Position numbers and translations under genes: made by a program | Notes under the pieces: generated by a model | What the model saw: only the letters and a program-made list of their open reading frames with translations | Database searches by the model: none | What the model was told of the DNA's origin: nothing | Assembly: GCF_002109385.1 (NCBI RefSeq) | Contig: NZ_CP020814.1 | Coordinates: forward strand, 1,945,501-2,009,500 | Source of the DNA: Halalkalibacter krulwichiae | GTDB lineage: Bacteria > Bacillota > Bacilli > Bacillales > Bacillaceae_D | DNA: 64,000 nucleotides | Direction: 5' to 3' | In this document: positions 57,281-64,000 of the stretch, piece after piece | Layout of the letters: every line of letters starts with the position of its first letter | Position numbering within the stretch: position 1 is the stretch's first letter

Positions 57281-57931
57281 ATGGGGGAAGGTACAATGAT
57301 CATTACACTCATTTTAACAATTGTATTTGGTTATCTATTAGGATCATTAAGTTTTAGTTACATCATTGCAAAAAAGATTAAAAAAGTAGATATTAGACAG
57401 CACGGAAGTGGAAATGCAGGAGCTACGAATACATTGCGTGTTTTAGGGATCGGTCCCGCAATAGCTGTCTTGGCGCTTGATGTTCTAAAAGGAATTATTG
57501 CTGTACTTATAGCAGCGCTAATTGCGCCGGAGAATTCAGCGGGGGTTTTCCCGGCTTTAACGGGATTAGCGGCAATACTTGGTCATAACTGGCCTATTTA
57601 TTACGGGTTTCGTGGAGGAAAAGGTGTTGCTACTACAATCGGAGTATTAGCTACTCTTGTTTTTTTTCCAGCATTGTGGGCAGGGATTATTGCCATCTTA
57701 AGTATTGTCTTTACTAAATATGTATCTTTAGGTTCTTTATTGTTTGCGATACTAACACCGATGTTCGTCTTTGTACTTAACGCTTATTATGATTATCCGA
57801 GTATGTATTTGTACTTATCTAGTATCATTGCCCTACTCTCGATTTGGAGACATCGAACAAACATTAGCCGATTACTAACAGGAACTGAAAGCAAAATTGG
57901 AAAGAAGTCAACGATAGAGAGTAAGGAGTGA
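57281..57931 (+). CDS. plsY: Acyl-phosphate glycerol-3-phosphate acyltransferase PlsY
   Basis: Membrane acyltransferase of about 216 residues that makes lysophosphatidic acid. Motifs: GSLSFSYIIAK, the DIRQHGSGNAGATNTLRVLG catalytic loop, ALDVLKG, LGHNWPIYYGFRGGKGVAT. ATG 57281 follows GGGAGAG; ATG 57296 is an alternative. It overlaps the ribosome site of gpsA, whose product supplies its substrate glycerol-3-phosphate. Confidence 0.95.
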   Translation: MGEGTMIITLILTIVFGYLLGSLSFSYIIAKKIKKVDIRQHGSGNAGATNTLRVLGIGPAIAVLALDVLKGIIAVLIAALIAPENSAGVFPALTGLAAILGHNWPIYYGFRGGKGVATTIGVLATLVFFPALWAGIIAILSIVFTKYVSLGSLLFAILTPMFVFVLNAYYDYPSMYLYLSSIIALLSIWRHRTNISRLLTGTESKIGKKSTIESKE

Positions 57932-57936
57932 ATAAC

Positions 57937-58968
57937 TTGAATAACATAGCTGTCATTGGAGCGGGAAGTTGGGGCACTGCACTATCAATTGTGTTAGCCG
58001 ATAATGATTATAATGTCAACCTTTGGGCAAGAAGGGCTGAACAAGTGAATGAGATTAATCAACAACAAACCAATTCGAAGTATTTACCGAATATTACACT
58101 CTCAAAAAACATAAAAGCTTTTACAGATCTTTCAAATGCTTTGGAAAATACGGAAGTAGTTGTTCTTGTTGTTCCGACAAAGGCTATTAGAGAAACCGTA
58201 AAGCAAATGATAGATGTCTTATCCCAACCTGTAACAGTCATTCATGCAAGTAAAGGGATTGAACCCGGTTCCCATAAAAGAATATCGGAAATGATTGTCG
58301 AAGAATTTAGTGAGACAAATTTGTTGCGTGATGTTGTTGTGTTATCTGGCCCTAGTCACGCTGAGGAAGTAAGTTTAAGGCAACCAACAACTGTAACTGT
58401 TTCTTCAGAACAAAAAGCGGCATCCGAATTAGCACAAGACTTGTTTATTAATAAGCACTTTCGAGTTTACACGAATTCTGATTTGGTTGGAGTAGAAATA
58501 GGTGGAGCGCTTAAAAATAGCATTGCTCTTGTTTGTGGTTTAACAACAGGTCTAGGATTAGGGGATAATACAAAAGCAGCTATTATGACTCGTGGATTAG
58601 CGGAAATTGCTAGAGTCGGAGTGAAGTTAGGAGCGAATCCATTAACATTCGCTGGTTTGTCGGGGTTAGGCGATATGATCGTTACTTGTACAAGTATCCA
58701 TTCTCGAAATTTTCGAGCAGGGAAAATGTTAGGTGAAGGAAAATCATTAGATGAAGTTTTGGAATCAATGGGCATGGTTGTAGAAGGGATTCGAACAACA
58801 AAGGCTGCTCATGAACTAGCTTCCAAACTAGACGTAGATATGCCGATTATTAATGCTCTATATGCTGTTTTGTTTGAAGGGCTTCATCCAAAAGATGCTA
58901 CAGAAAAGCTAATGGGACGTGTTAAAAAACACGAAGTAGAAGAGCTATCTATGAAGTTCTTAAAGTAA
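57937..58968 (+). CDS. gpsA: Glycerol-3-phosphate dehydrogenase GpsA
   Basis: NAD(P)H-dependent enzyme of 343 residues. N-terminal Rossmann motif IAVIGAGSWGTALSIVLA, LSGPSHAEEV, the catalytic-lysine segment GVEIGGALKNSIAL and GLSGLGDMIVTCTS with SRN. TTG 57937 has AAGGAG exactly 8 bases upstream, while the GTG at 57928 overlaps that site, so I take TTG. Together with plsC and plsY it covers phosphatidate synthesis. Confidence 0.95.
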   Translation: MNNIAVIGAGSWGTALSIVLADNDYNVNLWARRAEQVNEINQQQTNSKYLPNITLSKNIKAFTDLSNALENTEVVVLVVPTKAIRETVKQMIDVLSQPVTVIHASKGIEPGSHKRISEMIVEEFSETNLLRDVVVLSGPSHAEEVSLRQPTTVTVSSEQKAASELAQDLFINKHFRVYTNSDLVGVEIGGALKNSIALVCGLTTGLGLGDNTKAAIMTRGLAEIARVGVKLGANPLTFAGLSGLGDMIVTCTSIHSRNFRAGKMLGEGKSLDEVLESMGMVVEGIRTTKAAHELASKLDVDMPIINALYAVLFEGLHPKDATEKLMGRVKKHEVEELSMKFLK

Positions 58969-59045
58969 ATACATAACTTGTGATGTGCACCATCTTTTCC
59001 CTCACGCATATAATATCGTGATATTACAATGAGGGAGGGCGCATC

Positions 59046-59312
59046 ATGGTTCAAAATAATGACTCATCTTTCATGGATCAAATTCAAAAGAAAACAAATG
59101 TAAAGCCTGAGGAGTTATTCAAACTTGCTAGTTCTGTCAGCAATACAAATCTTCAAGATGAAGCTGCTGTTAGACAGCTCATTGCACAAGTGGCAAAACT
59201 TGCAAACAAACAAGTACCGAAAGAAAAAGAAGATCAAATCGTAGAAGCAATTACAAAGAACAACATGCCAATGGATTTTGCTTCACTTGCAAAAATGTTC
59301 AATAAAAAATAA
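59046..59312 (+). CDS. spoVIF: Stage VI sporulation protein F-like (SpoVIF)
   Basis: Protein of 88 residues: FMDQIQKKTNVKPEELFKLA, then ANKQVPKEKEDQIVEAI and MDFASLAKMFNKK, the SpoVIF (YjcC) pattern. SpoVIF is needed for late spore-coat assembly and GerE activity in B. subtilis, where it lies elsewhere in the chromosome. AGGGAGG precedes the ATG, and a terminator follows. Confidence 0.82.
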   Translation: MVQNNDSSFMDQIQKKTNVKPEELFKLASSVSNTNLQDEAAVRQLIAQVAKLANKQVPKEKEDQIVEAITKNNMPMDFASLAKMFNKK

Positions 59313-59415
59313 GGTTTGTAGGCACTTGCTGCAAACACTTATAAAGTTTATGCATATACTTGTAAAGAACGAACATTATTATAGGGCTGTGTTTTAGGCG
59401 AAGGGTTTCGTCGTC

Positions 59416-59454
59416 AAATTGGAGAAGCGCGCCCCCACTTCTCCAATTTTATTT
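59416..59454 (+). terminator. Terminator hairpin after spoVIF
   Basis: AAATTGGAGAAG / CTTCTCCAATTT perfect 12-base stem with a GC-rich ten-base loop, then TATTTATTT. It lies about 100 bases after the spoVIF stop. Confidence 0.7.
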
Positions 59455-59505
59455 ATTTACCCAAAAAAAGGCCGCTCTTTTCCCTTCTTTGGGTAAATAA
59501 ATAAA
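59448..59505. repeat. 18-base perfect inverted repeat in the spoVIF–yphE gap
   Basis: TTTATTTATTTACCCAAA (59448–59465) and its exact complement (59488–59505) flank 22 bases. It directly follows the spoVIF terminator hairpin and lies within a gene-free stretch of 326 bases (59313–59638). The rest of that stretch holds only the terminator and the promoter at 59596; I see no coding frame. Purpose unknown. Confidence 0.8.
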
Positions 59506-59595
59506 GTATGAGCGGGTTTACCGCGATCATGTGCGCACTTAGATCATTTTGAAACAAAATGTCTATATCCTGACACCGACTTTTGGGACGAGCTA

Positions 59596-59604
59596 TGCTA
59601 TAAT
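59596..59604 (+). promoter_or_regulatory. Extended -10 element before yphE
   Basis: TGCTATAAT is a perfect extended -10. A poor -35 (CCGACT) lies 17 bases before TATAAT. It sits about 35 bases before yphE. Confidence 0.5.
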
Positions 59605-59638
59605 GTGTGCTGGAATAAATTATTGGAGGATGATAATC

Positions 59639-59839
59639 GTGTCACAAGCGATGATGAATATGTGGATTTCGTTCTTTGCAATGGCATTAATGTTTGTCTC
59701 GGTCATTGCTACTATTTTTAGTCGTGAAAAATTAAAAGGTTGGATTCAAAAAGTTGTATTAGTTTTTTCTTTTGTTTGTTTAGTTGTTTCAGGGATTATT
59801 GTCTTTCTGATTGTTTTAGGTGGACCTACTGCTACTTAG
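59639..59839 (+). CDS. yphE: YphE-family (DUF2768) small membrane protein
   Basis: GTG-started protein of 66 residues with two membrane helices (MWISFFAMALMFVSVIATIF and VVLVFSFVCLVVSGIIVFLI) and a short basic loop. It matches YphE in size and in position between gpsA and yphF. TTGGAGG precedes the start. Role unknown. Confidence 0.85.
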   Translation: MSQAMMNMWISFFAMALMFVSVIATIFSREKLKGWIQKVVLVFSFVCLVVSGIIVFLIVLGGPTAT

Positions 59840-59865
59840 AACATAAAGAGAGGGTGATTACTGTG

Positions 59866-60591
59866 ATGAATCGATTATTTGGAAGTTTTATTCTTTTAGT
59901 AGTTTTATTGTTAAGTGGTTGTATGTTCCCAGACGATCAGCGTGCAGAAAACCGGATACCTTACCCAGATCAATTACAGTCTGTCCAACATGCAGTCGAG
60001 CAATTTCAGACAGATACAGGGGTTTTACCAATTAGGACATTTGATAAACATACGCCAATATATCAACGTTATATTGTAGACTTTAATCAGTTAATACCAA
60101 GATATCTACAACAACCTCCTGGTACAGCGTTCGAAAACGGAGGGGTGTTTCAATATGTTCTTGTAAATGTTGAGGAAGAACCGGAAGTGAGAGTCATTGA
60201 TCTAACATCTCAAAATGAAGTACGTCAATTACAACAACGCTTAAATGACTATATGAGGCAGCACCAATTTGCACCGATAGAAGAAATGCTTGATACAGGG
60301 CTGTTTAAGCTAGATCATGAGGCGCTTAATTATAAAGAAGCTCCCCATGTGAAAAGTCCGTATCATGATACATTACTTCCCCTATTGTTAACAAACGATG
60401 GGGAGATTATTATTGATTATCGAATTGATCTAAATATGATGCTCCAAGAAAATGAAGTTGATTTACAAAAAGGAGAAGATATTCGTTCACTCCTTTACGA
60501 GAATTCACCTTTTGTTCCGTTTCGAAGTGTTCCATACGTGATTGATGATCATGGTGAACCTTCCTACGCGATGAATTTAAGAAAAAAATAA
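59866..60591 (+). CDS. yphF: YphF-family lipoprotein
   Basis: Lipoprotein of 241 residues: signal ending in LSGC (Cys16–17) followed by PDDQRAENRIPYPDQLQSVQ, the YphF pattern, then mixed alpha/beta sequence. ATG 59866 or GTG 59863 may start it; AGAGGGTG is upstream. It follows yphE by 26 bases, forming the yphEF pair that precedes spoIVA in Bacillus. Probably sporulation-linked; function unknown. Confidence 0.85.
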   Translation: MNRLFGSFILLVVLLLSGCMFPDDQRAENRIPYPDQLQSVQHAVEQFQTDTGVLPIRTFDKHTPIYQRYIVDFNQLIPRYLQQPPGTAFENGGVFQYVLVNVEEEPEVRVIDLTSQNEVRQLQQRLNDYMRQHQFAPIEEMLDTGLFKLDHEALNYKEAPHVKSPYHDTLLPLLLTNDGEIIIDYRIDLNMMLQENEVDLQKGEDIRSLLYENSPFVPFRSVPYVIDDHGEPSYAMNLRKK

Positions 60592-60613
60592 TATACTTAG
60601 ATTTTTTTGGTCT

Positions 60614-60662
60614 AATGCCCCTTCTTTATTGATATATATATCAAAGGAAGGGGCATTTTTGT
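60614..60662 (+). terminator. Terminator after yphF
   Basis: AATGCCCCTTC and GAAGGGGCATT arms with an AT-rich inner palindrome (TTGATATATATATCAA) and a T-run. Confidence 0.85.
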
Positions 60663-60715
60663 TATCTCCCCTTCTCGGTAGCCCAAAAACGAGAATCTAC
60701 TTTCTTTTAGAAGTT

Positions 60716-60745
60716 GTCATAAACCTTGGACAACGTCATAGATAT
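60716..60745 (+). promoter_or_regulatory. Predicted sigma-E promoter of spoIVA
   Basis: GTCATAAA, 13 bases, CATAGATAT resembles the mother-cell sigma-E consensus (-35 ATA box, -10 CATACAAT) and sits about 67 bases before spoIVA, which is a known sigma-E gene in B. subtilis. Confidence 0.55.
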
Positions 60746-60811
60746 GATAGTGTCAATGGTTTAGCGGAGGAAGTTGAATCTCAAATTTTTACTCGATCGG
60801 GAGGGGATCAC

Positions 60812-62290
60812 GTGGAAAAGGTTGATATTTTCAAAGATATCGCTGAACGCACAGGTGGCGATATTTATCTTGGAGTTGTAGGTGCGGTTCGAACAGGGAA
60901 GTCGACATTTATTAAAAAATTTATGGAACTAGTCGTACTCCCGAATATTACGAATGAATCTGAGAAAGCTCGTGCTCAGGACGAGTTGCCACAAAGCGCG
61001 GCCGGGAAAACAATTATGACCACTGAACCAAAGTTTGTGCCCAACCAAGCAATCTCTATTCATGTAGATGATGGATTGGACGTCAATATTCGTTTAGTGG
61101 ATTGTGTAGGATACGCAGTACCTGGTGCAAAAGGGTATGAAGACGAACATGGACCACGGATGATTAATACGCCTTGGTATGAAGAACCGATTCCATTCCA
61201 AGAAGCGGCCGAGATTGGTACTCGTAAAGTAATTCAAGAACATTCAACTTTAGGTGTAGTTGTTACAACGGACGGATCGATTGGAGAAATCCCAAGGCAA
61301 GACTATTTAGAATCAGAAGCTCGTGTAGTTGAGGAATTAAAAGAGGTAGGTAAACCATTTATTATGGTAGTCAACAGTGTCCGTCCTCATCATCCTGATA
61401 CTGAGGCATTACGCGCACAACTTGCTGAGGAATATGACATTCCTTGTCTAGCAATGAGTATTGAGAGCATGACAGATCAAGATATTAATAATGTTCTCCG
61501 CGAAGTCTTATACGAGTTTCCAGTTCATGAAGTAAATGTTAACCTTCCAAGCTGGGTTATGGTCTTGAGAGAAGATCATTGGTTACGCCAAAGTTATGAA
61601 GAATCTGTCCGTGAGACAGTTAAAGATATTAAGCGACTACGCGATGTCGATCGTGTCGTTGGACAGTTTACAGAATATGAATTTATTGATGATGCACGCC
61701 TTGCAGGCATCGAAATGGGGCAAGGAATTGCTGAGATAGATTTGTACGCACCAGACGACCTATATGATCAAGTATTAAAAGAAGTCGTTGGTGTAGAAAT
61801 TAGAGGGAAAGACCACCTTCTTCAATTAATGCAGGATTTTGCTCATGCGAAAGAAGAGTATGATCAAGTTGCAGATGCTTTGAGAATGGTGAAACAAACT
61901 GGCTATGGAATAGCTGCGCCTGCTTTATCAGACATGAGCTTAGATGAGCCGGAGATCATTCGTCAAGGGTCACGTTTTGGAGTCAGATTGAAAGCAGTTG
62001 CTCCATCTATCCATATGATTAAGGTGGATGTTGAATCTGAATTTGCTCCAATCATTGGGACTGAGAAACAAAGTGAAGAGCTAGTAAGATATTTAATGCA
62101 GGATTTTGAAGAGAACCCACTATCCATCTGGAACTCGGATATTTTTGGGCGATCGTTAAATTCAATTGTTCGTGAAGGGATATCAGCAAAGCTATCCCTT
62201 ATGCCAGAAAATGCACGTTATAAGTTAAAGGAAACGCTAGAAAGAATTATAAATGAAGGTTCCGGAGGACTTATCGCGATCATTCTTTAA
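60812..62290 (+). CDS. spoIVA: Spore coat morphogenetic ATPase SpoIVA
   Basis: Protein of 492 residues, exactly the usual length, that polymerises on the forespore surface using ATP and anchors coat and cortex assembly. The start MEKVDIFKDIAERTGGDIYL is the family N-terminus, with Walker A GAVRTGKST near residue 24 and the C-terminal membrane-targeting end GGLIAIIL. GTG 60812 follows GGGAGGGG; a longer upstream frame crosses the promoter and is rejected. Confidence 0.98.
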   Translation: MEKVDIFKDIAERTGGDIYLGVVGAVRTGKSTFIKKFMELVVLPNITNESEKARAQDELPQSAAGKTIMTTEPKFVPNQAISIHVDDGLDVNIRLVDCVGYAVPGAKGYEDEHGPRMINTPWYEEPIPFQEAAEIGTRKVIQEHSTLGVVVTTDGSIGEIPRQDYLESEARVVEELKEVGKPFIMVVNSVRPHHPDTEALRAQLAEEYDIPCLAMSIESMTDQDINNVLREVLYEFPVHEVNVNLPSWVMVLREDHWLRQSYEESVRETVKDIKRLRDVDRVVGQFTEYEFIDDARLAGIEMGQGIAEIDLYAPDDLYDQVLKEVVGVEIRGKDHLLQLMQDFAHAKEEYDQVADALRMVKQTGYGIAAPALSDMSLDEPEIIRQGSRFGVRLKAVAPSIHMIKVDVESEFAPIIGTEKQSEELVRYLMQDFEENPLSIWNSDIFGRSLNSIVREGISAKLSLMPENARYKLKETLERIINEGSGGLIAIIL

Positions 62291-62307
62291 GTAATATGCT
62301 TAATCGA

Positions 62308-62339
62308 GGAACCCCCTATTTTCATAGGGGGTTCCTTTT
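62308..62339 (+). terminator. Terminator after spoIVA
   Basis: Perfect 12-base stem GGAACCCCCTAT / ATAGGGGGTTCC with loop TTTC and a T-run. Confidence 0.93.
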
Positions 62340-62481
62340 GCTTTATAAGCAATCTTTATGCTAAGATTTTAACGGGATACGAAGAGATTTCTGCAATTAT
62401 TGAACATATGAAGCGAAATTGTTTGTTTCATGTTAAAATAGAAAAAGTGAATTCATCCGTTTTAGAGATAGGAGAGTTGAG

Positions 62482-62700
62482 ATGAGTAATGAAAATGAAT
62501 TTTTTGTGATTAAAGCTAAGGAAAACGGTGTAAATGTAATAGGGCTTACACGTGGTTCAGATACTCGCTTTCATCACTCGGAAAAATTAGATAAAGGCGA
62601 AGTAATGATCGCTCAATTTACGGAGCATACTTCTGCTGTGAAAATTAGAGGGAAGGCAGTTATTCAGACTAGTCATGGAACAATAGAAACCGATGAATAG
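62482..62700 (+). CDS. mtrB: trp RNA-binding attenuation protein MtrB (TRAP)
   Basis: Protein of 72 residues forming the 11-mer ring that binds tryptophan and G/UAG-repeat RNA to attenuate trp genes. The sequence [20 protein letters not shown] followed by [13 protein letters not shown] is diagnostic. GATAGGAGAG precedes the ATG. In B. subtilis hbs and folE (mtrA) lie between spoIVA and mtrB; here only 190 bases separate them. Confidence 0.95.
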   Translation: MSNENEFFVIKAKENGVNVIGLTRGSDTRFHHSEKLDKGEVMIAQFTEHTSAVKIRGKAVIQTSHGTIETDE

Positions 62701-62822
62701 TTACGGTTTAGGTAAAACAGAATAGATTACTTTCACTTACTCGCTATAAGAAGCTATGTTATAATAGAGTGCATTAATTAAAGCGAGTACAACAATGTTG
62801 GACGGAATTTGGGGGATTTTGA

Positions 62823-63611
62823 ATGGTGAGTATGAGTCAGTTTAATGACAAAGTAAAAGAAATCAAAAAGAGCTTCTATGGCCTTACAGAGCATCGCTTC
62901 TTACAGAAATATGTACATGAGCCGCATCTGGATGAAGATAAGGTACGGTTTCTATATGCGATGATGCAGAAAAGGATATCTACAAACGAAGCTAAAATGT
63001 TTACGATTTCAGCTCTATTACTGCAAGCTGCTCTAGATATGCATGATGAAGTCTCCCTTCATCCTATTCATTCGGATCGGCTCCGTAAGAATCGTCAATT
63101 AACCGTTCTCGCAGGTGATTATTACGTTGGGCTCTATTATTATTTATTAGCAGAAAAGAAACAGCTGCCAATGATTCGAGTATTTAGTCAATCAATCCAA
63201 GAAATCAATGAACATAAGATGAATCTCATGAACACCGATAACCTTTCTTATGAAGAAATTCAGAATAATGCAGCTCAAATTGAATCAGTTCTGTTACAAA
63301 ACATGTGTGATTATTTTGATGAAGGAAATTGGAAGAGAGTTATCAAGGACTTCTTTTATTTAAAACGGTTATTAGGTGACAAGGCCAAATGGTTTGAAGG
63401 CAAAACAAGTCCTATTATGAGTTCTATCCTTAAAGATTCCGATGGAAAAGGTAGTGAGTTAAAGGCGATTGAAGCTAAAATAGAAGACGTCAAAGATCGG
63501 TTACTAGCAAATAGTAAGGCATTGAAATCATTCGATCGCTTTGTGATTGAACATGTGGATGAACTAATTAAACGTACGTCGCTGCAAGAGATCGTAGCAG
63601 AAGAAGGGTGA
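62823..63611 (+). CDS. hepS: Heptaprenyl diphosphate synthase component I HepS
   Basis: Non-catalytic subunit of 262 residues that partners HepT to make the menaquinone side chain. Helical throughout, with the family segments [20 protein letters not shown] and [19 protein letters not shown] (a remnant of the prenyltransferase DDxxD region) and INEHKMNLM. The ATG lies after GGGGGATTTTGA; an in-frame ATG at 62832 (MSQFNDKV) is an alternative. menG follows after five bases. Confidence 0.93.
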   Translation: MVSMSQFNDKVKEIKKSFYGLTEHRFLQKYVHEPHLDEDKVRFLYAMMQKRISTNEAKMFTISALLLQAALDMHDEVSLHPIHSDRLRKNRQLTVLAGDYYVGLYYYLLAEKKQLPMIRVFSQSIQEINEHKMNLMNTDNLSYEEIQNNAAQIESVLLQNMCDYFDEGNWKRVIKDFFYLKRLLGDKAKWFEGKTSPIMSSILKDSDGKGSELKAIEAKIEDVKDRLLANSKALKSFDRFVIEHVDELIKRTSLQEIVAEEG

Positions 63612-63616
63612 GACAG

Positions 63617-64000
63617 ATGGTACAGTCGAAAGAAGAACGAGTTCATCAAGTATTTGAATCGATTTATAAAAAATACGATGTTATGAACTCTGTAATTAGT
63701 TTCCAGCGTCATAAAGCATGGCGTAAGGACACTATGAAGAAAATGAATGTGAAACCAGGAGATCATGCGCTAGATGTGTGTTGTGGTACGGCAGATTGGG
63801 CAATAGCATTGGCAGAAGCAGTTGGGCCAACAGGAAAAGTAGAAGGACTTGACTTTAGTCAAAATATGCTGAAAATTGGACAAGAGAAAGTGGAAGAACG
63901 TAAATTGTCTCAAGTTCATTTGAATCATGGGAATGCAATGGAGTTGCCATATCCAGACAATAGTTTCGATTTTGTTACAATTGGATTTGGTTTGAGAAAC
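63617..64000 (+). CDS. menG: Demethylmenaquinone methyltransferase MenG, 3' end cut by window
   Basis: The frame is open to the last base (128 codons). It begins [20 protein letters not shown] and has the SAM-binding motif [25 protein letters not shown] and the [18 protein letters not shown] segment of the UbiE/MenG family. The enzyme methylates demethylmenaquinone in the last step of menaquinone synthesis. Order hepS–menG(–hepT) is the standard Bacillus arrangement; hepT would lie beyond the window. Confidence 0.95.
   Translation, partial: MVQSKEERVHQVFESIYKKYDVMNSVISFQRHKAWRKDTMKKMNVKPGDHALDVCCGTADWAIALAEAVGPTGKVEGLDFSQNMLKIGQEKVEERKLSQVHLNHGNAMELPYPDNSFDFVTIGFGLRN

Noticed and set aside
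60629..60811. N-terminal extension of SpoIVA by 61 residues
   Set aside because: It crosses the yphF terminator and the probable sigma-E promoter; the GTG at 60812 gives exactly the known 492-residue protein.

Overview
The window is a chromosomal segment from a low-GC, endospore-forming member of the Bacillaceae. Evidence: SpoIVA, SpoVIF, SleB/YpeB, a GerA-type germinant receptor operon, MecA-type adaptor, ResABCDE, TRAP (MtrB), and a gene order that largely follows the Bacillus subtilis res–fer–ypb–gudB–sleB–cmk–der–gpsA–spoIVA–mtrB–hepS–menG segment. No rRNA, tRNA, CRISPR array, transposase or prophage gene was seen, so this looks like core chromosome with inserted metabolic blocks. The exact genus is not determinable by eye; an alkaliphile-type Bacillus relative is only an inference.

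Layout. 1–6860: 3' end of rluB, then resA-resB-resC (cytochrome c maturation) and resD-resE (redox two-component system). 6874–9700: a possible small gene, then B12-independent methionine synthase metE on the minus strand behind a cobalamin riboswitch. 9746–18634: a divergent second cobalamin riboswitch drives a B12 uptake and cobinamide-salvage operon (btuF, btuC, btuD-cbiZ fusion, cbiB, cobD, cobU, cobS, cobC, a CobU-like protein, PduO-type adenosyltransferase). 18760–26202: cell-wall and germination genes (VanW protein, gerABC-type operon with a textbook sigma-G promoter, M23/LysM and LysM/M14 peptidases). 26291–38943: GntR regulator, ferredoxin, ypbB-recS-ypbD-ypbE-ypbF, an M20 amidohydrolase, ypbG, a CarH-like MerR/B12-binding regulator, mecB, gudB, ypdA. 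39019–47684: asparaginase, prsW, a small zinc-ribbon gene, then a SAM-riboswitch (S-box) operon metI-yitJ-metH. 47841–64000: sleB-ypeB, ypfA, cmk-plsC-ypfD, fni, ypzI, yphA, der-plsY-gpsA, spoVIF, yphE-yphF, spoIVA, mtrB, hepS, 5' part of menG.

How it fits together. Vitamin B12 is the common thread: cobalamin riboswitches should shut down metE and B12 import/salvage when the cofactor is present, while the S-box operon encodes the B12-dependent synthase MetH. The salvage operon ends in an adenosyltransferase that makes adenosylcobalamin, the ligand expected for the CarH-like regulator at 34859–35755. A second theme is sporulation/germination.

Sequence quality warning: six genes (resB, resE twice, btuD-cbiZ, cobS, an M20 amidohydrolase, ypeB) are interrupted by seven frameshifts, and every one is repaired by adding a single G to a run of three to six G. 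This uniform pattern points to homopolymer under-calling rather than gene decay; I therefore annotate these as full-length CDS with a frameshift note.
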